This document shows positions 6,897 to 15,827 of a DNA stretch of 36,397 nucleotides, one piece after another. Both the position numbers and the translations under genes were made by a program. The stretch's first letter is position 1. The number at the start of each line of letters is the position of its first letter. This stretch comes from Pseudomonas yamanorum (GTDB lineage: Bacteria > Pseudomonadota > Gammaproteobacteria > Pseudomonadales > Pseudomonadaceae), in NCBI RefSeq assembly GCF_013386765.1, contig NZ_JACARE010000047.1:1-36397 (forward strand). The letters run 5' to 3'. The notes beneath the pieces are model-generated. The model was not told where the DNA came from. It did no database searches and saw only the letters and a list, made by a program, of their open reading frames with translations.

Positions 6897-9800
6897 TTAT
6901 TGGTCAGGCATCAGGCGGTCTTCCTGTTCCTCACGTCGATGTGCCCAGTGATACAGCGCCGGCAATACCAGCAGCGTCAGCAGCGTCGACGAAATAATCC
7001 CGCCAATCACCACCGTCGCCAGCGGGCGCTGCACTTCGGCGCCGGTGCCGGTGGCCAGGGCCATGGGGATAAACCCCAGGGACGCCACCAGCGCCGTCAT
7101 CAACACCGGGCGCAAGCGCGTCAGGGCGCCTTCGTTGATCGCCACCGACAATGAGCGCCCTTCTTCCCGCAGGTTGCGAATGAAGGCAATCATCACCAGC
7201 CCGTTCAGCACCGCCACCCCGGACAGCGCAATAAAGCCCACGCCCGCCGAGATCGACAGCGGAATATCCCGCAGCCACAGCGCCATGATCCCGCCGGTCA
7301 ACGCGAAGGGAATCCCGGTAAACACCAGCAGCCCGTCCTTGAGGTTGTTGAACATCATGAACAGCAGCCCGAACACCAGCAGCAACGCCACCGGCACCAC
7401 GATGCGCAAACGCTCGGACGCTTCCTTCAACTGTTCAAACTGGCCGCCCCAGGTGGTCCAGTAACCCGCGGGGATTTTCACCTGGGTGTCGATGGCCACG
7501 CCGGCCTCTTCGACAAACGAGCCGATATCCCTCCCGCGCACGTTGGCGCTGACGATCACCAAACGCTTGCCGTTTTCGCGACTGATCTGGTTGGGGCCAA
7601 GCACCAGGTCCAGACTGGCGACTTCCGACAGCGCGATAAACCCCAACTGCCCCGCCGCGTTATTCGCCAGCGCCGGAATCGGGATCAGCAACCGCGACAG
7701 GCCTTCGATATCGGTGCGTAGCGCGTCGGACAAACGCACGACCATGTCAAAACGCCGGTCGCCTTCGTACATCGTCCCGGCCTGGCGCCCACCCACGGCG
7801 ACGGCAATCGTGTCTTGCACATCGCCCACGTTCAGGCCAAATCGCGCGGCCTTGTCGCGGTCGATATTGATGGTCAGCACCGGCAGGCCGGAGGTCTGTT
7901 CCACCTTCACTTCCGAGGCGCCCTGGAGGGTTTGCAAGGTCTCGGCGATTTCCCCGGCGGTCTTGTTGAGCACCGCCATGTCATCACCAAACACCTTCAC
8001 CGCGACGTCGCTGCGCACCCCGGAAATCAGTTCGTTGAAGCGCAACTGGATCGGTTGCGACAGTTCATACACGCTGCCCGGCACAATCGCACTGGCGCGC
8101 TGGATGTCGGCGATGATTGCCTCGCGGGACTTCTTCGGGTCGGGCCACTGGTCCTTGGGCTTGAGCATCACGTAGCTGTCGGAGATGTTCGGCGGCATCG
8201 GGTCGGAGGCGATTTCCGCGGTGCCGGTGCGGGCAAATACCCGTTCGATTTCCGGCACTTCGGCCATCAAGGTTTTTTCCAGTCGCTGCTGCATGTGCAC
8301 CGATTGCGTCAGGCTGGTGCCCGGCACGCGCAACGCTTGTTGGGCGAAGTCGCCTTCGCTGAGGCTGGGGATAAATTCGCTGCCCATGCGGCTGGCCACC
8401 AGGCCCGATGCGACGATGGCCAGCACCGCCAGGCCGAACACCAGCGGCCGGCGCGCCATCACCCCATCCAGCACCGGCGCGTAGACACGCCGTGCGGTGC
8501 GCATCACCAGGTTTTCTTCTTCCTTGACCTTGCCGGTCACGAACAGCGCAATCGCCGCCGGCACAAAGGTGACAGACAGAATCATCGCCCCCAGCAGCGC
8601 GATCACCACGGTGAACGCCATCGGATGGAACATTTTCCCGGCCACGCCCGTGAGCGCAAAGATCGGCAGGTACACCACCATGATGATCAACTGCCCGAAG
8701 ATCAACGCACGCCGAGCTTCCTTGGCCGCCGCGAACACTTCATGCAGGCGCTCGCTGCGCGTCAACAAACGCCCATGGCGCTGCTGGGCGTGGGCCAGGC
8801 GGCGGATGGCGTTCTCGACAATCACCACCGCGCCATCGACGATAATCCCGAAATCCAGGGCGCCGAGGCTCATCAGGTTGGCGCTGACCTTGTTGGTGAA
8901 CATTCCGGTAAAGGTGAACAACATGGCCAGGGGAATCACCATCGCGGTGATCAACGCGGCGCGGATGTTGCCCAGGAACAGGAACAACACCGCCACCACC
9001 AGCAGCGCCCCTTCGAAGAGGTTTTTCTTCACGGTGCTGATGGCTTTTTCCACCAGGTTGGTGCGGTCGTAGACGGTGATCGCCACCACGCCTTCAGGCA
9101 GTGAACGGTTGATCTCTTCAAGTTTTTTCGCCACGGCCTGGGACACGGTGCGGCTGTTTTCACCGATCAGCATGAACACCGTGCCCAGCACCACTTCACG
9201 GCCATTTTCCGTCGCGGCGCCGGTACGCAACTCACGGCCAATATCGACCTGGGCGACGTTGCGCACCCGAATCGGTGTGCCGTCGGAGGTGGTGATCACG
9301 ATGTTGGCAATATCGTCGATGGACCCGACTTGCCCCGGCGCGCGGATCAGCAATTGCTCGCCGCTGCGCTCGATGTAGCCTGCGCCGACGTTGGCGTTGT
9401 TGCGCTCCAGCGCGGTGACCAGGTCACTCAAGGTCAGGTTGTAGGCCGCCAGGCGCTTGGGGTCCGGGGCGATCTGGTATTCCTTGGCAAAGCCGCCGAT
9501 GGTATTGATCTCAGCCACGCCGGGCACGTTGCGCAGTTGCGGCTTGATGATCCAGTCCTGGATCACCCGCAGATCGGTCGGCGTATACGCTGAGCCGTCT
9601 TCCTTGCGCGCGCCGTCTTTCGCCTCCACGGTCCACAGGAAAATTTCCCCGAGCCCGGTGGAAATCGGCCCCATCATGCTTTCAATTCCGTCGGGCAATT
9701 GCTCGCGGGCCACCTGCAAGCGCTCGTTGACCAGTTGGCGGGCGAAGAACAGGTCGGTGCCGTCCTTGAAAATCACCGTGACCTGGGACAAGCCCGAGCG

Positions 9801-10058
9801 CGACAGCGAGCGGGTCTGCTGCAACCCCGGCAGCCCGGCCATGGCGGTTTCGATGGGAAAGGTGATGCGTTGCTCGGTTTCCAGCGGCGAGAACCCCGCC
9901 GCCGCCGAGTTGATCTGCACCTGGACGTTGGTGATGTCGGGCACGGCGTCGATGGGCAATTTCTGATAGCTGGCGATGCCGACACCGGCCATCAACAGCA
10001 CCGCCAGCAGCACGATGATGCGCTGCTCGATGGCAAATTGGATAAGGCGCTCAAACAT
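6897..10058 (-). CDS. czcA: CzcA-type heavy-metal RND efflux pump, inner-membrane subunit
   Basis: This 1053-residue protein is a full-length HME-RND transporter. It begins MFERLIQFAIEQRIIVLLAVLLMAGVG (first of 12 expected transmembrane helices). Helix 4 holds the CzcA proton-relay motif DFGIIVDGAVVIVEN with D402, D408 and E415, the same numbering as the acidic residues shown to be needed in Cupriavidus CzcA. This motif marks the Zn/Co/Cd subgroup rather than the Cu/Ag CusA subgroup. Two large periplasmic loops and the C-terminal transmembrane repeat are intact. It moves divalent cations from periplasm or cytoplasm into the CzcB-CzcC channel by proton antiport. It follows czcB by 18 bases in a czcC-czcB-czcA operon. 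Confidence 0.95.
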   Translation of the reverse strand: MFERLIQFAIEQRIIVLLAVLLMAGVGIASYQKLPIDAVPDITNVQVQINSAAAGFSPLETEQRITFPIETAMAGLPGLQQTRSLSRSGLSQVTVIFKDGTDLFFARQLVNERLQVAREQLPDGIESMMGPISTGLGEIFLWTVEAKDGARKEDGSAYTPTDLRVIQDWIIKPQLRNVPGVAEINTIGGFAKEYQIAPDPKRLAAYNLTLSDLVTALERNNANVGAGYIERSGEQLLIRAPGQVGSIDDIANIVITTSDGTPIRVRNVAQVDIGRELRTGAATENGREVVLGTVFMLIGENSRTVSQAVAKKLEEINRSLPEGVVAITVYDRTNLVEKAISTVKKNLFEGALLVVAVLFLFLGNIRAALITAMVIPLAMLFTFTGMFTNKVSANLMSLGALDFGIIVDGAVVIVENAIRRLAHAQQRHGRLLTRSERLHEVFAAAKEARRALIFGQLIIMVVYLPIFALTGVAGKMFHPMAFTVVIALLGAMILSVTFVPAAIALFVTGKVKEEENLVMRTARRVYAPVLDGVMARRPLVFGLAVLAIVASGLVASRMGSEFIPSLSEGDFAQQALRVPGTSLTQSVHMQQRLEKTLMAEVPEIERVFARTGTAEIASDPMPPNISDSYVMLKPKDQWPDPKKSREAIIADIQRASAIVPGSVYELSQPIQLRFNELISGVRSDVAVKVFGDDMAVLNKTAGEIAETLQTLQGASEVKVEQTSGLPVLTINIDRDKAARFGLNVGDVQDTIAVAVGGRQAGTMYEGDRRFDMVVRLSDALRTDIEGLSRLLIPIPALANNAAGQLGFIALSEVASLDLVLGPNQISRENGKRLVIVSANVRGRDIGSFVEEAGVAIDTQVKIPAGYWTTWGGQFEQLKEASERLRIVVPVALLLVFGLLFMMFNNLKDGLLVFTGIPFALTGGIMALWLRDIPLSISAGVGFIALSGVAVLNGLVMIAFIRNLREEGRSLSVAINEGALTRLRPVLMTALVASLGFIPMALATGTGAEVQRPLATVVIGGIISSTLLTLLVLPALYHWAHRREEQEDRLMPDQ

Positions 10059-10076
10059 GGGGAATCACTCGCAGGA

Positions 10077-11189
10077 TCAATGGGCGTGCTCGGCCGAGGC
10101 CTTGCCCAACTCGGACTTGAGGATGAAGCTGCCGACCGTGGCCACCTGCGCCCCGGCGTCGAGGCCCTGGCGCACTTCGACGAAACCGTTTTCGCTGACG
10201 CCCAATTCAAGATGGCGAGTCATGAAGCCGTCGGGGGTGCGCACAAACACCGAGGGTTTGTCCTCGACGGTCTGGATGGCTTCCTGCGGGACCGTGACCT
10301 TGGCCTGGTAGGTGTCGGTGGCGACCTGCACGGCGACGAACAAGCCTGGGCGCCACGAGTCGTCAGGGTTCTGCACCGTGACGCGCACGGTGGCGGTGCG
10401 GGTCTGCTCCCCCAGCAAGTTGCCGACATAGGCCACGGTGCCCAGCACTTCGGTGCCCATTTCCGAGGAGGTGACCTTCACCGGCTTGCCGACCTGGACC
10501 TTGTTCAAGTCCTTGGGAAACACGCCAAAGGTGACCCACACCTGGGACAGGTCCGACAGGGTGAAGGCGTTGCTGGTCTCGCTCACCACCTCGCCGACAC
10601 CCAGGTGTTTTTCCACCACCACGCCGTCGAACGGCGCACGCAGTTCGTAGCGATTGCCGCCGACCAGCACGGCGCTGCCGCTCAGGGCATTCATCTTTTG
10701 CCGGGCATTGTTCAGGGCGATTTCGGACTCTTGCAGTGCCTGGCGCGCCAGCAGGTAATCCTGTTCAGCGGAGATCTTGTCCTGCCACAACTGGCGCTCG
10801 CGCTGGAAGGTGGTGCGGGCCAGTTCGACCCGGCGCTGGCTGGCCGCCAGCTCGCTGCGCTGATCGGAAATCTGCTGGCTGGCGATCACCGCCAGCAGCT
10901 CGCCTTTCTTCACCGATTGCCCGAGGTTGACCTTCACCGACTCCACCACACCAGCGGCACGCGGGACGATGTGGGAAGTGCGGTCTTCGTCAAAACGCAC
11001 CTCACCCGGCAGTGACAGCATGGTGCTGATCTGCCGGGATTGGGCCGGGGCGAGTTGAATGCCGGCGGCCTGGATTTGCTGGTCGGTCAGTTCGAGTTTG
11101 CCTTCTTCTTCCGCCTCGGCCGCACCGCTGAGGGTCGGCCACGCCAGCAGCAGCGCAACGGCCAGCGCCATCCTGTGTTTGTTGTTCAT
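10077..11189 (-). CDS. czcB: CzcB-type periplasmic adaptor subunit
   Basis: This 370-residue membrane fusion protein has a signal peptide (about residues 1-24, ending LSGAAEA). A lipoyl-like barrel half (VPRAAGVVESVKVNLGQSVKKGELLAVI, about 74-101) and a helical hairpin (about 105-170) follow. The second lipoyl half is ELRAPFDGVVVEKHLGVGEVV, and the beta-barrel domain holds VWVTFGVFPKDL. CzcB joins CzcA to the outer-membrane channel and can bind metal in the periplasm. It is much shorter than the Cupriavidus CzcB of about 520 residues and lacks that protein's extra His-rich N-terminal region, as is common in Pseudomonas. AGGAG precedes the ATG. It lies 18 bases from both czcC and czcA. Confidence 0.93.
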   Translation of the reverse strand: MNNKHRMALAVALLLAWPTLSGAAEAEEEGKLELTDQQIQAAGIQLAPAQSRQISTMLSLPGEVRFDEDRTSHIVPRAAGVVESVKVNLGQSVKKGELLAVIASQQISDQRSELAASQRRVELARTTFQRERQLWQDKISAEQDYLLARQALQESEIALNNARQKMNALSGSAVLVGGNRYELRAPFDGVVVEKHLGVGEVVSETSNAFTLSDLSQVWVTFGVFPKDLNKVQVGKPVKVTSSEMGTEVLGTVAYVGNLLGEQTRTATVRVTVQNPDDSWRPGLFVAVQVATDTYQAKVTVPQEAIQTVEDKPSVFVRTPDGFMTRHLELGVSENGFVEVRQGLDAGAQVATVGSFILKSELGKASAEHAH

Positions 11190-11207
11190 GGAACGCTCCT
11201 GAATAAA

Positions 11208-12452
11208 TCAAAACCGGGCGAGGTCGCCGTAAATCCGTTCGATGCGCACCCAGGCTTCAGTGGCCTGGGCGGTGGCCGCGAGGTATTGGGTACGGGCCGC
11301 AATCAAGGTGCGCTGGGCGTCGAGCACGTCGAGGAAGTTGAACTTGCCCATCTCGAAGCCACGGGTGGCGCTGTCCACCGCGCTTTGGGCGGCGGGCAGG
11401 ATCTGTTGGTTGAACGAACGCACTTCGGTATTGGCGGTTTGCCAGAGGTCCAGGGCCTGGCGAGTCTCGGTGCGCAGGCGCAGTTCGGCGGCGTTGCGCA
11501 GGTCGCGGGCCTGGTCGGCGCGGCGACTGGCGGCAAGCACGTTGCCCTGGTTGCGGTTGAACAGCGGGATCGGCATCGACACGCCCACCACGTTGACCCG
11601 CTCGCGCACGCTGGCGTCGTATTGGCTGCCGATGGACACGTCGAGGTCGGGAATGCGCTGGGCTTTTTCCAGGCCCAGGGCCGCCTCGCCCTGGACGATT
11701 TGCAGCTCGGCCAGGCGCAGTTCGGCGGTTTGTTCCAGGCGGGCCAGCAACCGCGCGGGCGACGGTAATGTCGGTGCCGCCTGAGCCTGGGTGGCTACCG
11801 CCTGGAAGTCGGTGCTGGCGGCGCCGGTGCTGGCGGCGAGGCGGCGATAGGCGTCGGTCAGGCCCATCTGCGCGCGGTTGAATTCCAGGCGGATTTCCGA
11901 TAGCTGCACCTGGGCCCGGGTGGCTTCCACCGGGGACGATTTGCCGGCGGTGACGCGACCGTTGGCCACCACCAGCCCTCGCTCGGCCAGCGCCAGCGAG
12001 CGTTGGGCCAGGTCGAGGCGTTCCTGGGCCCGAAGTGCGCCGTAGTAGCCGTCGATGACCTCCGCCCGCAGGACGTTACGGCGCTGTTCCAGGGTCAGCG
12101 CGGCCGCCTCCTGGCCGCGAGTGGCGACATCAATTCGTGCGCCGCGCTTGCCGCCCAGTTCCAGAGTCTGAGTCAGTTTGACGGTGGTGGTGCGTGAGTT
12201 GCGGCGGGTGTCTTCGGCATCCCAGGAGGCCACCGGATTGGGGATCAATCCGGCCTGCTGGCGACCGCCCTGGGCGATGTCGATTTCCCATTGCGCAGCG
12301 GCCATGTCGGGGTTGTTGGCGAAGGCGGTTTGCAGGGCCGATTCGAGGGTCAGGGTTTGCGCCGACGCCTCTTGAACCGTCGCGGTGGCGAATAAAAAGA
12401 CAGTCGACAAGGCGCCTGCCACCCACAGTAATTTGCGTATGAAAGTTGGCAT
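11208..12452 (-). CDS. czcC: CzcC-type outer-membrane channel subunit
   Basis: This 414-residue protein belongs to the TolC-like outer membrane factor family. It has a signal peptide (about residues 1-31, ending QEASA) followed by QTLTLESALQTAFANNPDM, the usual start of an OEP repeat. Two OEP repeats follow, the second including FEMGKFNFLDVLDAQRTLIAARTQYLAA, a conserved stretch near the C-terminus. CzcC forms the exit duct of the efflux complex. No lipobox cysteine is seen. It is the first gene of czcCBA and is divergent from the second CzcR-type regulator gene across 161 bases, the same arrangement as czcCBA and czcRS in P. aeruginosa. Confidence 0.92.
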   Translation of the reverse strand: MPTFIRKLLWVAGALSTVFLFATATVQEASAQTLTLESALQTAFANNPDMAAAQWEIDIAQGGRQQAGLIPNPVASWDAEDTRRNSRTTTVKLTQTLELGGKRGARIDVATRGQEAAALTLEQRRNVLRAEVIDGYYGALRAQERLDLAQRSLALAERGLVVANGRVTAGKSSPVEATRAQVQLSEIRLEFNRAQMGLTDAYRRLAASTGAASTDFQAVATQAQAAPTLPSPARLLARLEQTAELRLAELQIVQGEAALGLEKAQRIPDLDVSIGSQYDASVRERVNVVGVSMPIPLFNRNQGNVLAASRRADQARDLRNAAELRLRTETRQALDLWQTANTEVRSFNQQILPAAQSAVDSATRGFEMGKFNFLDVLDAQRTLIAARTQYLAATAQATEAWVRIERIYGDLARF

Positions 12453-12490
12453 AACAAGAGTTCCATGCCCATGAATTAACAGATGGGCAA

Positions 12491-12537
12491 TGTAACTTTC
12501 GGTACTTATCAGAGGAGTGGCCAGAACATTACAAATC
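12491..12537. promoter_or_regulatory. Divergent control region of czcC and the second regulator
   Basis: The 161-base spacer contains TGTAAC (12491-12496) and ATTACAAAT (12529-12537), inverted relative to each other. Both resemble half sites of the box upstream of the porin. This is where a CzcR-type regulator would be expected to bind to drive czcCBA and its own gene. The assignment is inferred from position and a loose sequence match. Confidence 0.35.
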
Positions 12538-12613
12538 CGTTAGCAACGGCTCTGCGTCGGGCTTTTGCTTTAAGCTGCGGCCAACTTTTCCACTGCCCAG
12601 CGGGATCCTCGAC

Positions 12614-13288
12614 ATGCGTATTCTGGTTATCGAAGACGAACCTAAAACCGCCGATTACTTACATCAGGGATTGAGTGAAAGTGGCTATATCGTCGACTGT
12701 GCCGCCACCGGTGCCGACGGTTTGCATTTGTCCCGCCAGCACGCTTACGACCTGGTGATGCTGGATGTAAATCTGCCGTTGATGGATGGCTGGGACGTGC
12801 TGCAGCGCATCCGTGAGAACAGCAGCACGCGCATCATGATGCTGACCGCCCAGGGCCGCCTCGCCGATCGGATCAAGGGCCTGGACCTGGGCGCCGATGA
12901 TTACCTGGTCAAGCCGTTTGAATTCCCGGAATTGCTGGCGCGGGTGCGCACCTTGATGCGCCGCAGCACCCAGTCGCCAGTGCCGGATGTGTTGCGGGTG
13001 GCCGACCTGGAATTGGATCAGGGCCGCCACCGGGCATTTCGCGGTTTACAGCGCATCGACCTGACCACCAAGGAGTTCGCCCTGCTGCATTTGTTGATGC
13101 GCCAGAGCGGCGTGGTGCTGTCCCGTACGCAAATCATCTCGTTCGTGTGGGACATGAACTTTGATTGCGACACCAATGTGGTGGAAGTGTCGATCCGCCG
13201 CCTGCGGGCGAAGATCGATGACCCGTTCGAGCGCAAGTTGATCCATACCTTGCGCGGCGTGGGTTATGTGCTGGAAGACCGCGAGTAA
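12614..13288 (+). CDS. Second CzcR-type response regulator (no adjacent kinase)
   Basis: This 224-residue OmpR-family regulator aligns without gaps to the one at 4785-5459, with 175 identical positions out of 224 by my count (about 78 percent). It keeps D51, T78, K100 and the winged-helix segments, including the whole of WDMNFDCDTNVVEVSI. It is divergent from czcC, exactly where czcR-czcS stand in P. aeruginosa, but no histidine kinase gene follows. Only three bases separate its stop codon from that of the convergent cation diffusion facilitator gene. It may be the direct activator of czcCBA and depend on CzcS at 5456-6859 for phosphorylation. An older czcRS pair that lost its kinase, or a duplication, would both explain it. 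Confidence 0.88.
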   Translation: MRILVIEDEPKTADYLHQGLSESGYIVDCAATGADGLHLSRQHAYDLVMLDVNLPLMDGWDVLQRIRENSSTRIMMLTAQGRLADRIKGLDLGADDYLVKPFEFPELLARVRTLMRRSTQSPVPDVLRVADLELDQGRHRAFRGLQRIDLTTKEFALLHLLMRQSGVVLSRTQIISFVWDMNFDCDTNVVEVSIRRLRAKIDDPFERKLIHTLRGVGYVLEDRE

Positions 13289-13291
13289 GGG

Positions 13292-14197
13292 TCAGGCGTG
13301 CACCTCGTCATGCTCGTCGTGGTGAAAGCCGGTGCCCTCCACCTGGATGGTGGCGTGGGAAATATCGAATTGTTCATGCAGTAATTCCGTCACCTGGCTG
13401 AGGATCTGTTGCTCGCTGCCTTGGGCCGAATCCGCCACCAGATGCGTACTCAGCACGTTCTTGCCGCTGGTGAGCGCCCAGATATGCAGGTCGTGCACCT
13501 CCGTCACCCCGGGAACGCCGCGAATCGCCTGCTCCACCTTGTCGATATCGATGCCGTCGGGCACGCCTTGCAGCAGCACGTTCATGCTTTCCTTGAGCAG
13601 GGTCCAGGTACGTGGCAACACCCAGAAGCCAATCGCCGCCGCGACCACCGAATCCACCCAGCCCCAGCCGGTGTACATGATCAGCAGCGCGGCGATGATC
13701 ACGCCGATGGACCCGAGCATGTCGCTCCAGACTTCCAGGTAAGCGCCCTTCACATTGAGGCTTTCGCCGCTGGCCGCGCTTAACAGGCGCATGGAAATCA
13801 GGTTGACGATCAGCCCCAGCACAGCGATCACCAGCATGCCCGTGGACTGGATTTCGGCGGGCGCCTGCAGGCGTTGATAGGCCTCATAAAGGATGTAGAA
13901 CGCCACGGCGAACAGCAGCAGCGCATTAAACGCCGCCGCCAGTATCTCGAAACGCGCATAGCCGAAGGTGCGCTTGCGGTCGGCGGGGCGCTTGGCCACC
14001 TGGATCGCCACCAGGGAAATTGCCAGGGCCAGGGCGTCGGTCATCATGTGCGCGGCGTCGGACAACAGCGCCAGGCTGCCGGTGATAAAGGCGCCGATCA
14101 CCTCGGCAATCATGAAACTTGAGGTCAGCCCCAGGGCCATCCATAACTTGCGTTCGTGGCCGGCGCGTACTTGGGCGTGGCTGTGTCCTGCGCTCAT
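13292..14197 (-). CDS. czcD: CzcD-type cation diffusion facilitator
   Basis: This 301-residue CDF protein has about six transmembrane helices (residues 17-205) and a cytoplasmic ferredoxin-like C-terminal domain (about 210-290, with VHDLHIWALTSGKNVLSTHLVAD). Helix 2 has the metal site H50-x3-D54 in SDAAHMMTD. In helix 5 the usual His is replaced by Glu, giving E155-x3-D159 in YLEVWSD. His-rich ends (GHSHAQVRAGHE and FHHDEHDEVHA) may collect metal. The protein moves Zn, Cd or Co from cytoplasm to periplasm by proton antiport, which would feed CzcCBA. It is the last gene of the metal block and runs toward the second regulator gene with almost no gap. Confidence 0.93.
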   Translation of the reverse strand: MSAGHSHAQVRAGHERKLWMALGLTSSFMIAEVIGAFITGSLALLSDAAHMMTDALALAISLVAIQVAKRPADRKRTFGYARFEILAAAFNALLLFAVAFYILYEAYQRLQAPAEIQSTGMLVIAVLGLIVNLISMRLLSAASGESLNVKGAYLEVWSDMLGSIGVIIAALLIMYTGWGWVDSVVAAAIGFWVLPRTWTLLKESMNVLLQGVPDGIDIDKVEQAIRGVPGVTEVHDLHIWALTSGKNVLSTHLVADSAQGSEQQILSQVTELLHEQFDISHATIQVEGTGFHHDEHDEVHA

Positions 14198-14278
14198 GAA
14201 ATGTCCTCGTGGGTAGTAGTCCGCTTGATCATAGAGCTATAGGCCAAAACCTCCGGCATGGGTTACGAAATTGTCATT

Positions 14279-14304
14279 ACGCCGTCAGCCAGACGTTACG
14301 GCGT
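14279..14304. promoter_or_regulatory. Inverted repeat upstream of the GntP-type transporter
   Basis: ACGCCGT and ACGGCGT form a 7-bp dyad with a 12-base centre, about 110 bases upstream of the transporter start, in the 217-base spacer shared with czcD. It could be an operator or leader hairpin. No known gluconate regulator motif is matched. Nothing else of note is seen in this spacer. Confidence 0.25.
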
Positions 14305-14414
14305 GCGCACCAAAATTGAACATGAACGCTCTGGAACCGTTCTATCAGGTATGCTTTTCGAGCAGGAAACAAAAAGAAACATATTAGCCAACCTGTTCGA
14401 TAAGGAGTCCCGTT

Positions 14415-15785
14415 TTGGAGTTATCGACTGCCGCGTGGATGGTTCACGACACCCGCCTCATGTTCTGCGTACTGCTGGCGATTGCCAGCATCATTGTGTT
14501 GATCAGCGTGACCAAGCTGCCGCCATTTTTGTCGATCCTGATCGGCACCTTTATCGCCGGTGTGGGCGCGGGCTTGCCGCCAGAAGAAGTGGCCAAGGCC
14601 TTCAGCAAAGGCGCCGGGGCGATCCTTGGTGAAGCCGGGATCATCATCGCCCTGGGCTCGATGCTCGGCGCGTTGATGGCCGAATCCGGGGCCGCCGACC
14701 GTATCGCCACCACCCTGCTCGGCCTGGGCAAGGGCAAGTCGTTGCCGTGGGTGATGGCGCTGGTGGCAATGGTGATTGGCTTGCCGCTGTTCTTCGAAGT
14801 GGGCCTGGTGATGATGGTGCCGATCATCTTTGTGATGGCCAAGCGTTCGAACCAGCCGCTGCTGAAAATCGCGATCCCGGCGCTGGCGGGCATGACCACC
14901 CTGCACGCCCTGATGCCACCGCATCCAGGGCCGCTGATTGCGGTAGGCGCGTTGCACGCCGACCTGGGCCTGACCATGTTGCTGGGCTTCTGCCTCGCGG
15001 TGCCCGCCGTGATTCTGGCCGGCCCGCTGTACGGCAATTGGCTGTCCAAGCGCATGCACGTGGATGAGCCGGCCGACATTGGCGCGCTGTTCAGTGCACC
15101 GCCCAAGGCCCCGCGCCAGCCGAGTTTTGGCGTGTCGCTGCTGATCATTCTGTTGCCGGTGATCCTGATGCTCGGCAGCACCCTGGCCAAGGTCGCCATG
15201 TCGCCGGAAAGCCCGGTGGCGCTGACCTTGAAGTTCCTCGGCGAGCCACTGATCGCGCTGGGGCTGGCGGTTATAGCGGCGGTGATTTGCCTGGGTTGGG
15301 CCAGCGGCATGCCACGGGCCGATGTGGGCAATACCTTGCGTAAAGCGCTGGCGCCGATCGCGGTGCTGTTGCTGACCATCGGTGCGGGCGGCGGGTTGAA
15401 GCAAACCTTGCTGGATGCCGGCGTGAGCCAGACCATCAGCAAGGTGGCCGAAGGTGCGCACATGCCGTACCTGCTGCTGGCCTGGCTGATTGCCGTGGCA
15501 CTGCGTCAGGCCACCGGTTCGGCGACTGTTGCCACTACCACCACGGCGGGCATTCTGGCGCCGATGATGGCGGGGTTGGCAGCGACGCAAAGCTCACTGG
15601 TCGCCCTGGCAATTGGCGCCGGCTCGGTGTTCTTCTGCCATGTCAACGACGCCGGCTTCTGGATGGTGCGTGAGTACTTCGGCTTGCAGTTGAAGCAGAC
15701 GATCTGGGTGTGGTCGGTGTTGCAGACCATCGTCTCGGTGGTGGGCCTGGTGGGCACGCTGCTGATGTGGCACTTCCTGACGTAA
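14415..15785 (+). CDS. GntP-family (gluconate-type) permease
   Basis: This 456-residue, very hydrophobic protein has about 12-14 transmembrane segments. It carries GntP-family landmarks: an N-terminal SVTKLPPFLSILIGTFIAG, GEAGIIIALGSMLG, the PPHPGPL segment after TTLHALM, and a C-terminal RQATGSATVATTTTAG followed by CHVNDAGFWMV. These proteins import gluconate or related sugar acids with protons. The start is a TTG at 14415, chosen because AAGGAG lies seven bases before it. No gluconate kinase or GntR-type regulator lies nearby, so the substrate could also be another hydroxy acid. A terminator hairpin follows at once. Confidence 0.9.
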   Translation: MELSTAAWMVHDTRLMFCVLLAIASIIVLISVTKLPPFLSILIGTFIAGVGAGLPPEEVAKAFSKGAGAILGEAGIIIALGSMLGALMAESGAADRIATTLLGLGKGKSLPWVMALVAMVIGLPLFFEVGLVMMVPIIFVMAKRSNQPLLKIAIPALAGMTTLHALMPPHPGPLIAVGALHADLGLTMLLGFCLAVPAVILAGPLYGNWLSKRMHVDEPADIGALFSAPPKAPRQPSFGVSLLIILLPVILMLGSTLAKVAMSPESPVALTLKFLGEPLIALGLAVIAAVICLGWASGMPRADVGNTLRKALAPIAVLLLTIGAGGGLKQTLLDAGVSQTISKVAEGAHMPYLLLAWLIAVALRQATGSATVATTTTAGILAPMMAGLAATQSSLVALAIGAGSVFFCHVNDAGFWMVREYFGLQLKQTIWVWSVLQTIVSVVGLVGTLLMWHFLT

Positions 15786-15794
15786 AGCATCAGA

Positions 15795-15827
15795 AAAACT
15801 GGAGGATTTTCTCAGGCCTCCAGTTTT
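15795..15827. terminator. Bidirectional terminator after the GntP-type gene
   Basis: AAAACTGGAGG and CCTCCAGTTTT form a perfect 11-bp stem with an 11-base loop and T-rich flanks on both strands. It separates the permease gene from the convergent DUF4411 gene and touches the latter's stop codon. Confidence 0.88.

Noticed and set aside
14258..14632. Open frame overlapping the start of the GntP-type gene in another frame
   Set aside because: Its C-terminal half is out-of-frame GntP coding sequence, and the N-terminal half has no family features. The spacer is better read as a promoter region.
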